In this document: piece by piece, positions 27,120 through 35,644 of the stretch
Position numbering within the stretch: position 1 is the first letter of the stretch
How the letters are laid out: the number at the start of each line of letters is the position of its first letter
IMG/VR virus record: IMGVR_UViG_3300042562_001070
Span: 1-54,125 of that record
Strand: one strand, 5' to 3'
Length of the DNA: 54,125 nucleotides
DNA from: a virus
Position numbers and translations under genes: made by a program
Notes under the pieces: generated by a model
What the model saw: only the letters and a program-made list of their open reading frames with translations
What the model was told of the DNA's origin: nothing
Databases searched by the model: none

Positions 27120-28445
27120 CTATAGGAATAAAAAACTTTTTTTATTGGCTGGAGAAAACGTTACCATGTTTGCAATCGGGGTACTAGTTGGAATTGTAAT
27201 GAATGGATTTATGTTAATATAGTCGAAAAAATATTTATAGGTCATAGCGTGAGATGCACCGCAGTAGATTATAACATTTTGTTGATTGTTTGATTGATTT
27301 TTAAATAATCTTCCCAGTGTATAGATATCCATAATCAAAGATCTCAAGGCTATCGAAATGTAACTTAGTAATTCTTCTTGGGTTTTGTACGCATTCCAGT
27401 TATTTTTTTTTACATAATCTATTGCCCAATTTGTTATTTTGGTCTGGCGGTCTTTTATAAATTGAATTATTTCATTTCCAAATATATTATCCATCAATGA
27501 TTTTTGTATTTTTGTATCTTTTTGTATAAAATAATTAAAGTAAATATTGATATATTTAATTCTAGATATCGCGTCTTCTCCGGAAAAATTATAAAGTTTG
27601 GTTTTCTTAATATAATCAAAAGTAAGCAGGTCGGAATACTTGCTTCTATAGTCAATATAATGCCCTCTTAAATTTTTATATTCGCACTCTTCTTTATTTA
27701 CCTGAAAGCATTTATCAAATTCTTGCAACATCAAAAATAAAGAAAAATTAATATCCGAAATCCCCCGTCTTATTGGATTATCTTTGCTGATATAATAAAT
27801 TTCGGAGTATAAATCATACGTATTGTTTTTGTTGGCTAATAATAAACTTTTCATAAATGATGTAAATGTCACCGTCCTGGTTGGATTATATCTGTCGAGT
27901 TCACTTGTTTGGGTCAATAATAAATGCATCTCCCCAAATATTCCTATCTTTTTATAGTCCCCTATATGATATTCTAAATAAAGTATAGGCCCAAATATAT
28001 TATCTATTTTTTTTATTGGCAGTAAATCACACATCTTTGCCAAATACCTTCTATAGATTCCGAACTTGTCAAACTTTAAATTCTGAATCGATGCTCTTTC
28101 CGGATCACAATATTTATTATAATCAAATTTTTTTTTTACCCTAATTTCACTATTAGGACTTTTGCTTCTTTCCGGCTCGCTTCTTTCCATCTTGCTTCTT
28201 TCCATCTCGTTTCTTTCCAACCTATGACTTTTACTTATTTCTAATTTGTTTATTTCTAAACTAGGACTTTTTCTTCTTTCCAACTTAGGACTTTTGTTTT
28301 TTTCGAACTCGCTTCTTTCCAACTCGTTTCTTTCCAACCTAGAACTTTTCCTTCTTTCCGACTCGTTTCTTTCCAACCTAGGACTTTTGCTTACGTTTTT
28401 TTTATTGATATTTAATTTTAAATTCAATATAAGTTTATTATTCAT
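27120..28445 (-). CDS. Hypothetical GExH protein with Lys/Glu/Ser/Arg repeats
   Basis: 441 residues from ATG. Residues 19-100 are imperfect repeats of SPRLERNE and ERSKSP type, strongly charged and probably disordered. The rest is globular, with IGIFGEMHLLL (168-177), DIYTLGRLF, and NVIIYCGASHAMTYKYFF (390-407). A GE-x-H motif near the start and a late GxxH (here GASH) are features of the EreA/ChaN/TraB-Tiki hydrolase superfamily; the similarity is weak and by eye. A relative with GEIH and TGSKHNNN is at 33735-34709. Function uncertain. Confidence 0.75.
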   Translation of the reverse strand: MNNKLILNLKLNINKKNVSKSPRLERNESERRKSSRLERNELERSEFEKNKSPKLERRKSPSLEINKLEISKSHRLERNEMERSKMERSEPERSKSPNSEIRVKKKFDYNKYCDPERASIQNLKFDKFGIYRRYLAKMCDLLPIKKIDNIFGPILYLEYHIGDYKKIGIFGEMHLLLTQTSELDRYNPTRTVTFTSFMKSLLLANKNNTYDLYSEIYYISKDNPIRRGISDINFSLFLMLQEFDKCFQVNKEECEYKNLRGHYIDYRSKYSDLLTFDYIKKTKLYNFSGEDAISRIKYINIYFNYFIQKDTKIQKSLMDNIFGNEIIQFIKDRQTKITNWAIDYVKKNNWNAYKTQEELLSYISIALRSLIMDIYTLGRLFKNQSNNQQNVIIYCGASHAMTYKYFFDYININPFITIPTSTPIANMVTFSPANKKSFLFL

Positions 28446-28950
28446 CTTTTTATAATTACTATATGTTTTTTATATAATTTATTTTAAATTTTCAAACGGG
28501 TTTTTTACTCATTCGATGGTAGTATTCAAAGAAGAAGGTTAAGATTTTAAATGGCAGTGCCAAAATCCAAAAAAATATCCATTTCGCCGCGAAGCGGAGT
28601 AAATTTTGATTATAGTGTCGGACGGAGACCTTCTAAAATTCCTGAAGTTTTAGGTAAGGTTAAGGTTGAAATGAAAATCACTCAATCACTCACTTGCCTT
28701 TTTATAAGACAGAAGACCTTCCCTTACAAAAGTAATTCATTACCAATTAAGTAATATAATTTACCCATTTTAAATCTTCACTGCGAAGCAGAGTAAACTA
28801 AAATATATAATTCAACCGGTCTATATTTGATGACTACATCAGTCGCTAGCCTTTTCTATAAATTATATTATCCATATTTATATTTTTTTACTAAAATATC
28901 TTTTAGTAACCAAGAAAATGAACCAACTAGAGGAGACGCAAACCGAAGAC
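28446..28950. other. Intergenic region holding dispersed repeat copy B
   Basis: Contains 28541-28795, the second copy of the 17060-17285 repeat, with an internal palindromic CGCCGCGAAGCGGAG insertion missing from copy A. A 67-codon frame through it (28551-28754) is not preserved in copy A and is rejected. The last ~80 bases are the fibre-gene leader. Confidence 0.6.
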
Positions 28951-28998
28951 AATATATATTTTCATTTATAATATATATTATAAATGAAAATATATATT
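28951..28998. promoter_or_regulatory. 48-bp perfect palindrome over the fibre-gene start
   Basis: 28951-28998 equals its own reverse complement. It holds CATTTATAATATATATTATAAATG, so an ATG points outward on both strands; the plus-strand one starts the 28984 gene. Imperfect versions precede the genes at 21092 and 29902. It may be a symmetric promoter, a hairpin in the mRNA start, or a recombination site. Confidence 0.6.
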
Positions 28999-29634
28999 TA
29001 CACGACTATTTTAATTGTTATATGTTGCACAATTGTATACATTTTAATTGACAGAAAATATAAAAATTCCAGACCAGACACAAAGTCTGAAATACAGAGA
29101 AATCTTTCCAATCAACTCAACAATTCGGCTGGAAATTTATTACAATCTGATCCAAGTGGAAATTTATCGGTCATACCGGCGCCGCCCGCCGACCAGCAGA
29201 ACTATGTCTTGGCTGGAAATAGTAACTGGGTCGGACCACAATATTGGTTTGGTGTTGGATTTGGCACCACTTCGCCGTTTCAATTTAGTATGAAAACAAG
29301 TATTGGCTGCACGGGCATTATTACAACGCCAGACACAACTACTTCGACATTCATTCTTGCGCCCGGATATACATACAAATGCGCGTGTGTATTAAGTTGT
29401 AATCAATTAGTTTCTTCAAATATATACTATTGGTGGACAACAAATAACACAACCATTGGTCTTTTTGGCGTTCCTGCACAAGCATACAACATCAATATTC
29501 AACACGGTATTAATAATACAATGGCACTTGGATACATATCACCGACAACCCAAACAACAGTTAGTGTGGTTGCGACGTTTCATGCGGGTCAAATAGCCCC
29601 TCAACTATCCTGGTTGACAATAGAAGTAATATAA
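28984..29634 (+). CDS. Membrane-anchored fibre-like protein
   Basis: 216 residues. Anchor KIYIYTTILIVICCTIVYILI, DRKYKNSRPDTKSEIQRNLS, linker NSAGNLLQSDPSGNLSVIPAP, then QQNYVLAGNSNWVGP. The head carries TSTFILAPGYTYKCACVL, LGYISPTTQTTVSV and the ending LSWLTIEVI. The first ~240 bases are nearly identical to the genes at 21092, 23757 and 29902, while the heads differ. The start lies inside a 48-bp palindrome. Confidence 0.8.
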   Translation: MKIYIYTTILIVICCTIVYILIDRKYKNSRPDTKSEIQRNLSNQLNNSAGNLLQSDPSGNLSVIPAPPADQQNYVLAGNSNWVGPQYWFGVGFGTTSPFQFSMKTSIGCTGIITTPDTTTSTFILAPGYTYKCACVLSCNQLVSSNIYYWWTTNNTTIGLFGVPAQAYNINIQHGINNTMALGYISPTTQTTVSVVATFHAGQIAPQLSWLTIEVI

Positions 29635-29786
29635 GTAATATAACCGCCGGCAACAACTAGTAGTAACTTAATATTCGTCAGTTACAATTCAGTCGGGATA
29701 CTCCTATTATTATAAACGGTCTTCTTTTATCAGTGTAAACATAGTAAACATAGTAAACATAGTAAACATGGTAATTATGATCGCAT

Positions 29787-29818
29787 AAAACTACTTCCAG
29801 TGAACTGGAAGTAGTTTT
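29787..29818. terminator. 14-bp perfect stem-loop with four-base loop
   Basis: AAAACTACTTCCAG (29787-29800), loop TGAA, CTGGAAGTAGTTTT (29805-29818). It follows the 28984 gene and short tandem TAAACATAG units (about 29744-29769). Likely a transcript 3'-end hairpin. Confidence 0.6.
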
Positions 29819-29901
29819 ACACACTGACTTGTCCATAGGAAAAAAATATACGGCTACTCAAATATATATTTTCATTTATAATATATATTATTATATTATA
29901 A

Positions 29902-30555
29902 ATGAAAATATATATTTACACAACAATTTTAATCGCGATAGGTTGCACAATTGTATACATTTTAATTGATAGAAAATATAAAAATTCCAGGCTAGACACA
30001 AATCCTAAAATCCAGAGAAATCTTTCCAGCCGAATTATTGGAAATTTATTACAATCTGATCCAAGTGGAAATTTATCGGTCATACCGGCGCCGCCCGTCG
30101 ACCAGCCGAACTATGTCTTGACTGGAAATGGTAACTGGGCGCCGCCACCTCCGGTCGAGTACTTGCACGTTGCCAACACAACCTCCGGTGGCTATCCTGG
30201 CGGCACGCCTATACCATTTGAGACTCTTGTAAGTCCCTCGACAAATTCTATAACCCTTGACAGCCCGTACACATTATTTGTGTTAAAAGTTGGAAAAACC
30301 TATAAATTAATGGGTGGTGTCAATTACTGGCGAACGCGGGGCGGCGTTTATCAATGGCGTGTCGTTACCGGTGCGACGAAAGGGTACATCGGCACGGGCG
30401 GCGATGGCAATGACATTGCAAGTTCGGCGGCCATTGCATATATTGCACCAACCGTGCCAACATCAGTTAGTTTATACGCGTTTCAGGATGTAAATCTCCA
30501 GAATTACGAAAAACTGGCTCTGTGCGCCTGGGCTACAATAGACGTATTGGGATAG
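29902..30555 (+). CDS. Membrane-anchored fibre-like protein
   Basis: 217 residues. Anchor KIYIYTTILIAIGCTIVYILI, DRKYKNSRLDTNPKIQRNLS, shortened linker (IGNLLQSDPSGNLSVIPAP) like the 23757 gene, and QPNYVLTGNGNWAPPPP. The head includes TLFVLKVGKTYKLMGG, IAYIAPTVPTSVSLYAF and the ending CAWATIDVLG. An AT-rich, nearly palindromic leader precedes it. Same predicted role as its paralogues: a surface protein with a variable head. Confidence 0.8.
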   Translation: MKIYIYTTILIAIGCTIVYILIDRKYKNSRLDTNPKIQRNLSSRIIGNLLQSDPSGNLSVIPAPPVDQPNYVLTGNGNWAPPPPVEYLHVANTTSGGYPGGTPIPFETLVSPSTNSITLDSPYTLFVLKVGKTYKLMGGVNYWRTRGGVYQWRVVTGATKGYIGTGGDGNDIASSAAIAYIAPTVPTSVSLYAFQDVNLQNYEKLALCAWATIDVLG

Positions 30556-30629
30556 TTTGTTTCGTAGGTCATACTAACTAAATCAAGTGAAATAAATACG
30601 GAATAGATATTCAACCTTCTGTTTATATC

Positions 30630-30885
30630 ACTCGGAAAATGCGAATATACCCTTGAATAGGAGGAATATTACCAGGTTGTTTACTATGCCGACCGTTTTC
30701 TGACTGGTATAAACAGAACGCTATAATGTAACGACAGGCACTATATAGGCCAGCGGCATAAATTATCAGTACACCTATCTACCATGCACTGTTGCAACTT
30801 GAACTACGGTCTGGATTTGGGGCTATTAGGTCGATCCGACTGGGCCACAATTGAAATCGTCGGCAGTTGAATTGCGATAGTAAAG
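30630..30885 (+). pseudogene. Decayed fibre-head copy
   Basis: Pieces such as AAAATGCGAATATACCCTTG, AATAGGA.GAATAT, GTATAAACAGAACGC, CTACCATGCACTGTTGC and TGGGCCACAATTGAA match 24050-24440 in the fibre gene at 23757, with large deletions and stops. It ends with the same GATAGTAAAGGGAA tail. Confidence 0.7.
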
Positions 30886-30928
30886 GGAATAATGGTCGAC
30901 TATAATATACCAAATAACTAAGTAACTA

Positions 30929-31023
30929 CAATCCAAAGGACCGAAGGGGCAGCAATCCAAAGGACCGAAGGGGCAGCAATCCAAAGGACCGAAGGGGCAG
31001 CAATCCAAAGGACCGAAGGGCAG
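30929..31023. repeat. 24-bp tandem repeat, four units
   Basis: Unit CAATCCAAAGGACCGAAGGG plus GCAG, three exact and one missing a G. The CCGAAGGGG part also occurs in the palindromic elements within the IS607 remnants. No gene assigned. Confidence 0.85.
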
Positions 31024-31095
31024 ATAATTACTATATATAGCAAAAGAAGACTCGGGTAAAATTTAATAAACGTCTTCGAATAAAATCGGCCTATA

Positions 31096-31707
31096 TTATA
31101 ATTTCATTATATAGACAAGAGTATAATACGGCGGCATATTATTATGGGGCGCATTTCCTCCAGCCTTTCCGCTTTGTCCGGAAGGCGGTGGATAACTATT
31201 GAAAGGGTTGCTGCCGATGCTGACACCAATTGCACCGACCGCCGCACTTGCATGAGTATGTTCCGGCATTTCAGCCACAGTAAGAACATGGGTTTGCTCG
31301 CCGCCTTTTGACATGATTGGGTGAACCGTGGATCCGGCTGGTGCGCCTGATGGAATAACATCTTGAGCCATCAGAACAAATCGACCGCGTAAATCCGGAG
31401 TACCGTTCGATCCGTCGCAAATTGCCCATCCGGCTGGTATATTTTTTTGCAAACCATTTAGAGATGTTACTGCATCGTCTTGTGGATACCATATCATAAT
31501 CATTCCAGTTGGAAAAGAAAGGTTACTTAAATTTCCTGATGAATCTATCCCTGCAATAGATTGCGCGGAAGACCCGATTTTATAAGTCGCTGCGTGGCTG
31601 CGACTGGGCGGAAGACTTTTTTTTGTAAAAATGTGATATAGAATAATACAAATTATAATTAAAAATACGATTAGTATAAATCGATAAATTTCTTTATTTA
31701 TTTTCAT
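31096..31707 (-). CDS. Membrane-anchored phage tail-collar domain protein
   Basis: 203 residues from ATG. Anchor YRFILIVFLIIICIILYHIF, linker AGIDSSGNLSNLSFPTG, then the collar domain with AGWAICDGSNGTPDLRGRFV, HTHASAAVGAIG and the ending NMPPYYTLVYIMKL. It is a clear paralogue of the 26283 gene and shares the SSGNLS linker with the jelly-roll group. Probably a trimeric surface fibre. The Gly/Pro/Ser-rich stretch before the end matches collar tips. Confidence 0.85.
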   Translation of the reverse strand: MKINKEIYRFILIVFLIIICIILYHIFTKKSLPPSRSHAATYKIGSSAQSIAGIDSSGNLSNLSFPTGMIMIWYPQDDAVTSLNGLQKNIPAGWAICDGSNGTPDLRGRFVLMAQDVIPSGAPAGSTVHPIMSKGGEQTHVLTVAEMPEHTHASAAVGAIGVSIGSNPFNSYPPPSGQSGKAGGNAPHNNMPPYYTLVYIMKL

Positions 31708-32155
31708 TTATCATACAGTTTTCATTTTTTTTATAATAAAAAAATGAAAGAGTTCATTCGACTCCAGGAGTAATAAACTCTATTACTATATATAATTTAA
31801 TTTTTGGGGCCGGTTATATAGGAACCCTATTTTCATCTCGTGATATTCATTGGGTTAAAATACGGTCAAAATCGCTAATAATATCATAATTTTCTAAATC
31901 GTCGAAAAAAACACAGATACGTCCGAATTATCAGTATCAGTATAATAGTGGAAAAGATGGCGGAGCCGCCGCCAATTTTCTTTACTATAGTTTTCTAGTT
32001 TTCAACCGAATGTCTATTCAACCGAATGTCTATTCAACCGAATGTCTATTCAACCGAAATTTTTTCTTACTGTCGCCGATATATTTTTGCTCCTCGGGCC
32101 GGGAATGGTTCGATGCGCCCAACTGATTTTATTTAAATATATATATATATAATAA
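31708..32155. other. Intergenic region with 16-bp tandem repeat
   Basis: No gene seen. 32001-32058 has units of TTCAACCGAATGTCTA, three complete and one partial. The end is the AT-rich leader TATTTAAATATATATATATA before the 32156 gene. Confidence 0.6.
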
Positions 32156-32752
32156 ATGTCAACCAACATCGATAAGATAATATATATCAATTTGGATAAA
32201 AGAAAAGATAGAAAAGAGCATATAGAAAATGAACTGAATAATTTTGGGTTGAATTTTGAGCGGTATGGAGCGATTGAGATGAAATCAGGATGTAGTATAT
32301 CTCATTTAAATGTATTAAAATTGGCCAGAGAAAGAAATTATAAAAATATATTAATATTGGAAGATGATTTTACTTTTCTGGTATCAAAAGAAGAATTTGA
32401 AAACCAATTGACCTTATTTTTCAATGCAAACATAGATTATAATGTTTGTATGCTTTCATATAATTTAAATGATTCTGAAAAAACAAATTATGATTTTATT
32501 GTTAAAGCATTGGATGTACAAACTGCGTCTGGATATATTGTAAATAGCAATTACTATGATAAACTAATAGATTTATATGAATGGGCGAATCCGAAATTAT
32601 CAGAAACTGGAGAGCATTGGATATATTCAAACGACCAAGTGTGGAAAAGATATCAACGCGATGACAAATTTTACTGTTTTACCCTTAGAATAGGTAAACA
32701 AATGGATGGATACAGTGATAATGCGCAAGCATTTGTGAGTTATAATGTCTAA
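32156..32752 (+). CDS. Glycosyltransferase family 25-type
   Basis: 198 residues. Motifs of GT25 (LPS/procollagen galactosyltransferases): IIYINLDKRKDRKEHIENEL (8-27), GCSISHLNVLK (45-55), NILILEDDF (64-72) with the acidic metal-binding triplet, and TASGYIVN (123-130). It transfers a sugar to an acceptor such as collagen-like or surface proteins. Length is typical for the short viral versions. It converges on the YibB-like gene, sharing a hairpin at 32801-32836. Confidence 0.88.
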   Translation: MSTNIDKIIYINLDKRKDRKEHIENELNNFGLNFERYGAIEMKSGCSISHLNVLKLARERNYKNILILEDDFTFLVSKEEFENQLTLFFNANIDYNVCMLSYNLNDSEKTNYDFIVKALDVQTASGYIVNSNYYDKLIDLYEWANPKLSETGEHWIYSNDQVWKRYQRDDKFYCFTLRIGKQMDGYSDNAQAFVSYNV

Positions 32753-32800
32753 CATTATCCGCATTAAATTTCAAAAAAAGATCCTACTTTTAATTTTTAA

Positions 32801-32836
32801 TTATTTTTATACTCTGTGATACGAGTATAAAAATAA
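32801..32836. terminator. Shared 14-bp stem-loop between convergent genes
   Basis: TTATTTTTATACTC (32801-32814) pairs with GAGTATAAAAATAA (32823-32836) around an 8-base loop. It lies between the stop of the GT25 gene and the stop of the minus-strand gene at 32856, so it can serve both strands. Confidence 0.65.
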
Positions 32837-32855
32837 AGCATTCCGTAATTATTAA

Positions 32856-33578
32856 TTAATAATTTGTTATTAAGCGTTCATCATGATCGCATTGATATGG
32901 ATAAAACAAATCTATATTTTCTTTATATATTAAATACCATATGTTTACTTCCCACATAATATGATTTTTTTCTTTTATTATTTGAATGCATTTTTGTTTT
33001 GTTTTTTCAGCGAAAATCAAAAGGGATTCTTTATTACCCCCGAAAACACCACCAGCGAAATACCATGCTATAGCATTGTAAATATCTGTAACACGAGCAC
33101 AATTCAAATCCCATATAGAACCAATCCTAATTCTGTTGTAATTTTTTCCGGTTAATGAATTTTTAATTTTCTGTTCAAACTCGGCCATTTCCAATTTAAA
33201 AATATAATTTATCCCAAAATCGACCCAGATAAATTGTCCTTCGTCCCCCGTATTAAAATAATCCAACTCGATTGCCCGTCTAATAAACTCTGTTTTATTG
33301 CACATTAAAAAAATGTAATCAATTGTATCTTTTGCACCATCTGAGATTGCTGGCAAAGAAATATTATTATTGATATATTCATATAAATAAATATCTTCCT
33401 TTTTAACCGGAATAAAATGCGTATAATGCGTGTTATATGAAGATTGCGGCATACATTCTTCGTTTATAAATATTATCTTTGGAATATCTAAATTTATAAT
33501 AAATTTTCCATGCTCCAAATAATCAACGTTTTTTCTATTATTGATATTTTGCAAAAAAGAAGTTACTAATGTTGTCAT
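32856..33578 (-). CDS. HtrL/YibB family protein
   Basis: 240 residues from ATG. Family signatures are TLVTSFLQNI (3-12), YIFLMCNKTEFI (88-99), FIWVDFGINYIF (117-127), AWYFAGGVFGG (171-181), WEVNIWYLIYKEN (209-221) and the C-terminal YQCDHDERLITNY. HtrL/YibB proteins are found in LPS loci and in giant viruses and are thought to be glycosyltransferase-like; the exact activity is unknown. The gene lies head-to-head with an unnamed intergenic repeat block and tail-to-tail with the GT25 gene, which supports a glycan role. Confidence 0.85.
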   Translation of the reverse strand: MTTLVTSFLQNINNRKNVDYLEHGKFIINLDIPKIIFINEECMPQSSYNTHYTHFIPVKKEDIYLYEYINNNISLPAISDGAKDTIDYIFLMCNKTEFIRRAIELDYFNTGDEGQFIWVDFGINYIFKLEMAEFEQKIKNSLTGKNYNRIRIGSIWDLNCARVTDIYNAIAWYFAGGVFGGNKESLLIFAEKTKQKCIQIIKEKNHIMWEVNIWYLIYKENIDLFYPYQCDHDERLITNY

Positions 33579-33621
33579 TTCTATATTATCATTTTTTAAA
33601 TAATATTAAGTTTAGTTTAGA

Positions 33622-33757
33622 GGTCGGGTGGCGGCACCTATTCACGGTCCCTGGTCGAGCGGTGGCACCTATTCACGGTCCCTGGTCGGGCGGTGGCACC
33701 TATTCACGGTCCCTGGTCGGGTGGCGGCACCTATTCACGGTCCCTGACCGGGCGGTG
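33622..33757. repeat. 31-bp GC-rich tandem repeat
   Basis: Four full units (GGTCGGG.GG.GGCACCTATT plus CACGGTCCCT) and a partial fifth. The array extends into the 3' end of the minus-strand gene at 33735, whose last codons are repeat sequence. Confidence 0.85.
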
Positions 33758-34709
33758 AATACCGCGGACGTTTTGCGGACCCTGCAATTGCCACCGCCCG
33801 ACGGGGGCCCCGTAGAGGTCGCTTGATATCATATTTATAGCCATACTTTATAATTTTTTCTACATATTTATCTATACGCCTAAATAGCATTCCTTTGTTG
33901 ACAAAAGTGCAATTTGTTTTTATATTATACGCTATATTATACATTCGCCATCCGTCTCTTAACAAGCCGCGTTCAATGTTGTTATTATGTTTGGATCCAG
34001 TGTATAAAATATTTATATGATTATTTTTTATAAATATCAGCGTGTAGAGATCTTGAATATTTATCCAGAGGCTGTCGATCAAATCATGTATTATTTTGTC
34101 ATCTGACAACCCCACAACCGGCGACTGGTCGTAATCTGTTTTTAATTTCCTTAAATTTGATAAAATATTATTTATATCTTGAACAATCATACTAGAGGCA
34201 TTCGATATTAAATTTAGTCGACCTACACTATCGACGAAATCTTTTATTTGGAGATTTAATTGTTCAAAATTGGCCGATAGAATATCAAATTTTATTTTAA
34301 CATCGTTTATATTTAAAATTTTATTTTCGTATATAAATACATACATGGATAAAAGCCAAGAAAGGGATTCCCATCTTCTCGGATCGATATTAATAAAGTC
34401 CACGTTCTTTTGTTTTATATTTTTACACATATAAAATAATCCACATTGCGCGGTATTATAAAGATCAATTGGGTCTTTGCTTGTCTTGACGGCGGTTTGC
34501 ATTTCCAATAATAAAAACAATATTCTGTCTTTCGAAAGCCTACTCACGCTATTTAAATTGTAAATCTCTTCCAAAAAATCAAGGATTGATTGAGTCGGAC
34601 CGGTCGATTCGCATTTTTCACTCGTGTGAATCTCGCCAATACTAATAAGCATTGTGTTTGATTTTTTATTTTCAAACACTTTGAAATATTCTAAATTGTC
34701 TATCATCAT
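33735..34709 (-). CDS. Hypothetical GExH protein
   Basis: 324 residues from ATG (Met2 also possible). LISIGEIHTSEKCE (21-34) near the start and ILYTGSKHNNN further on parallel the GEMH and GASH motifs of the 27120 protein; ILFLLLEMQ and IQDLYTLIFIKNN also have counterparts. The pattern weakly recalls EreA/ChaN/TraB-Tiki hydrolases. The last ~25 residues (RPLRGPRRAVAIAGSAKR and on) come from a GC-rich tandem repeat, so the native end may have been nearer 33830. Confidence 0.75.
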   Translation of the reverse strand: MMIDNLEYFKVFENKKSNTMLISIGEIHTSEKCESTGPTQSILDFLEEIYNLNSVSRLSKDRILFLLLEMQTAVKTSKDPIDLYNTAQCGLFYMCKNIKQKNVDFINIDPRRWESLSWLLSMYVFIYENKILNINDVKIKFDILSANFEQLNLQIKDFVDSVGRLNLISNASSMIVQDINNILSNLRKLKTDYDQSPVVGLSDDKIIHDLIDSLWINIQDLYTLIFIKNNHINILYTGSKHNNNIERGLLRDGWRMYNIAYNIKTNCTFVNKGMLFRRIDKYVEKIIKYGYKYDIKRPLRGPRRAVAIAGSAKRPRYSPPGQGP

Positions 34710-34782
34710 TCTTTTTATAATTATAATTATAAAAATACTATAAATTACTTTATGATTACTATATAATTACTATATAGTCGCC

Positions 34783-35136
34783 TTAAAGTGCATATGGATT
34801 GTTTCCTATCCGTATGCCATTAAACATTTGTATAAAATTATCGTCGTCCTGCTGCTTTAATAATTCTTCCATCCCTTGGAAAACGTATGCAACCGAATCC
34901 AAATCGATCCATTCCGGATTTTCAATATTTATTAAAGCATCCATTGTTTTTAGCATATGTATATCCATTTTATATTTAAACCTAAAAGGATCATTTATGT
35001 AAATTATTTCGATATATTTTTGTATGGTATCTAAATCATACCATAAATCAGTCCCAGTTGTATAATGATCTAAAAAATCATTCATTACAGAAATACATTC
35101 ACTTTTAATTTGATCAACATCTTCCACTTCCATCAT
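34783..35136 (-). CDS. Small acidic hypothetical protein
   Basis: 117 residues, helical and acidic (MMEVEDVDQIKSECISVMND, WIDLDSVAYVFQGMEELLKQ). No membrane segment, signal or zinc motif. It starts beside an AT-rich leader (TTATAAATAATAAATAATAA). No family recognised; neighbours on the same strand are the GExH gene downstream and the OTU gene upstream. Confidence 0.72.
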   Translation of the reverse strand: MMEVEDVDQIKSECISVMNDFLDHYTTGTDLWYDLDTIQKYIEIIYINDPFRFKYKMDIHMLKTMDALINIENPEWIDLDSVAYVFQGMEELLKQQDDDNFIQMFNGIRIGNNPYAL

Positions 35137-35275
35137 ATTTTATTTATTATTTTATAAATAATAAATAATAAATAAAATATTTTACTACTATATCGTCCGA
35201 ATGGAGTCGGTCGACGTACTTCCTGTCTGGAAACCCCGCTTCTAAGCGGTCGACGGCCTACCAGGAAACCCGCTT

Positions 35276-35644
35276 TTAGGCGGGCGGCGGCGTAGTCGGA
35301 ATTGGAATTGGTTCGTAATGGTTCCCGGTCCACTCGAGATAAATCCATTTGTTGTTTTCATTTTCCAAAAATTCGATATTTCTATTGTTTGGAACACTTT
35401 TCACAAGAACATTTAAATTAAAAATTTTGGTAAAAGCCCTTATTTCCAATGCTCCTCCAAACGTAGCCTCGCATCTCATGCGGCTCACATATTCTCCCAG
35501 CGACTCTGGTTCCACGATATGAGATACAGTCATCTCATCGATTATCACATGATTTTGCTCTAGAAAATCGCAAATAATTCTTCTCATTTCTCCATCGTTG
35601 CATGTAGAATGAAAATAAGACAAACTATTAAATAAACAACTCAT
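35276..35644 (-). CDS. OTU-like cysteine protease, short
   Basis: 122 residues. The OTU landmarks are SCLFNSLSYF with candidate nucleophile C3, ESLGEYVSRMRCEATFGGAL (47-66), EIRAFTKIFNLNVLVK (67-82) and a late WTGNHYEPI with H109. OTU enzymes remove ubiquitin, and viral ones counter host defence. The usual Asp-Gly-x before the Cys is missing because the protein begins two residues ahead of it; no in-frame ATG or matching sequence lies further upstream. The enzyme may be truncated or use only Cys/His. The Pro-rich tail PIPIPTTPPP is unusual. Confidence 0.75.
   Translation of the reverse strand: MSCLFNSLSYFHSTCNDGEMRRIICDFLEQNHVIIDEMTVSHIVEPESLGEYVSRMRCEATFGGALEIRAFTKIFNLNVLVKSVPNNRNIEFLENENNKWIYLEWTGNHYEPIPIPTTPPPA

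Noticed and set aside
28551-28754. 67-codon frame
   Set aside because: Lies in a dispersed repeat whose other copy (17060-17285) does not keep the frame.
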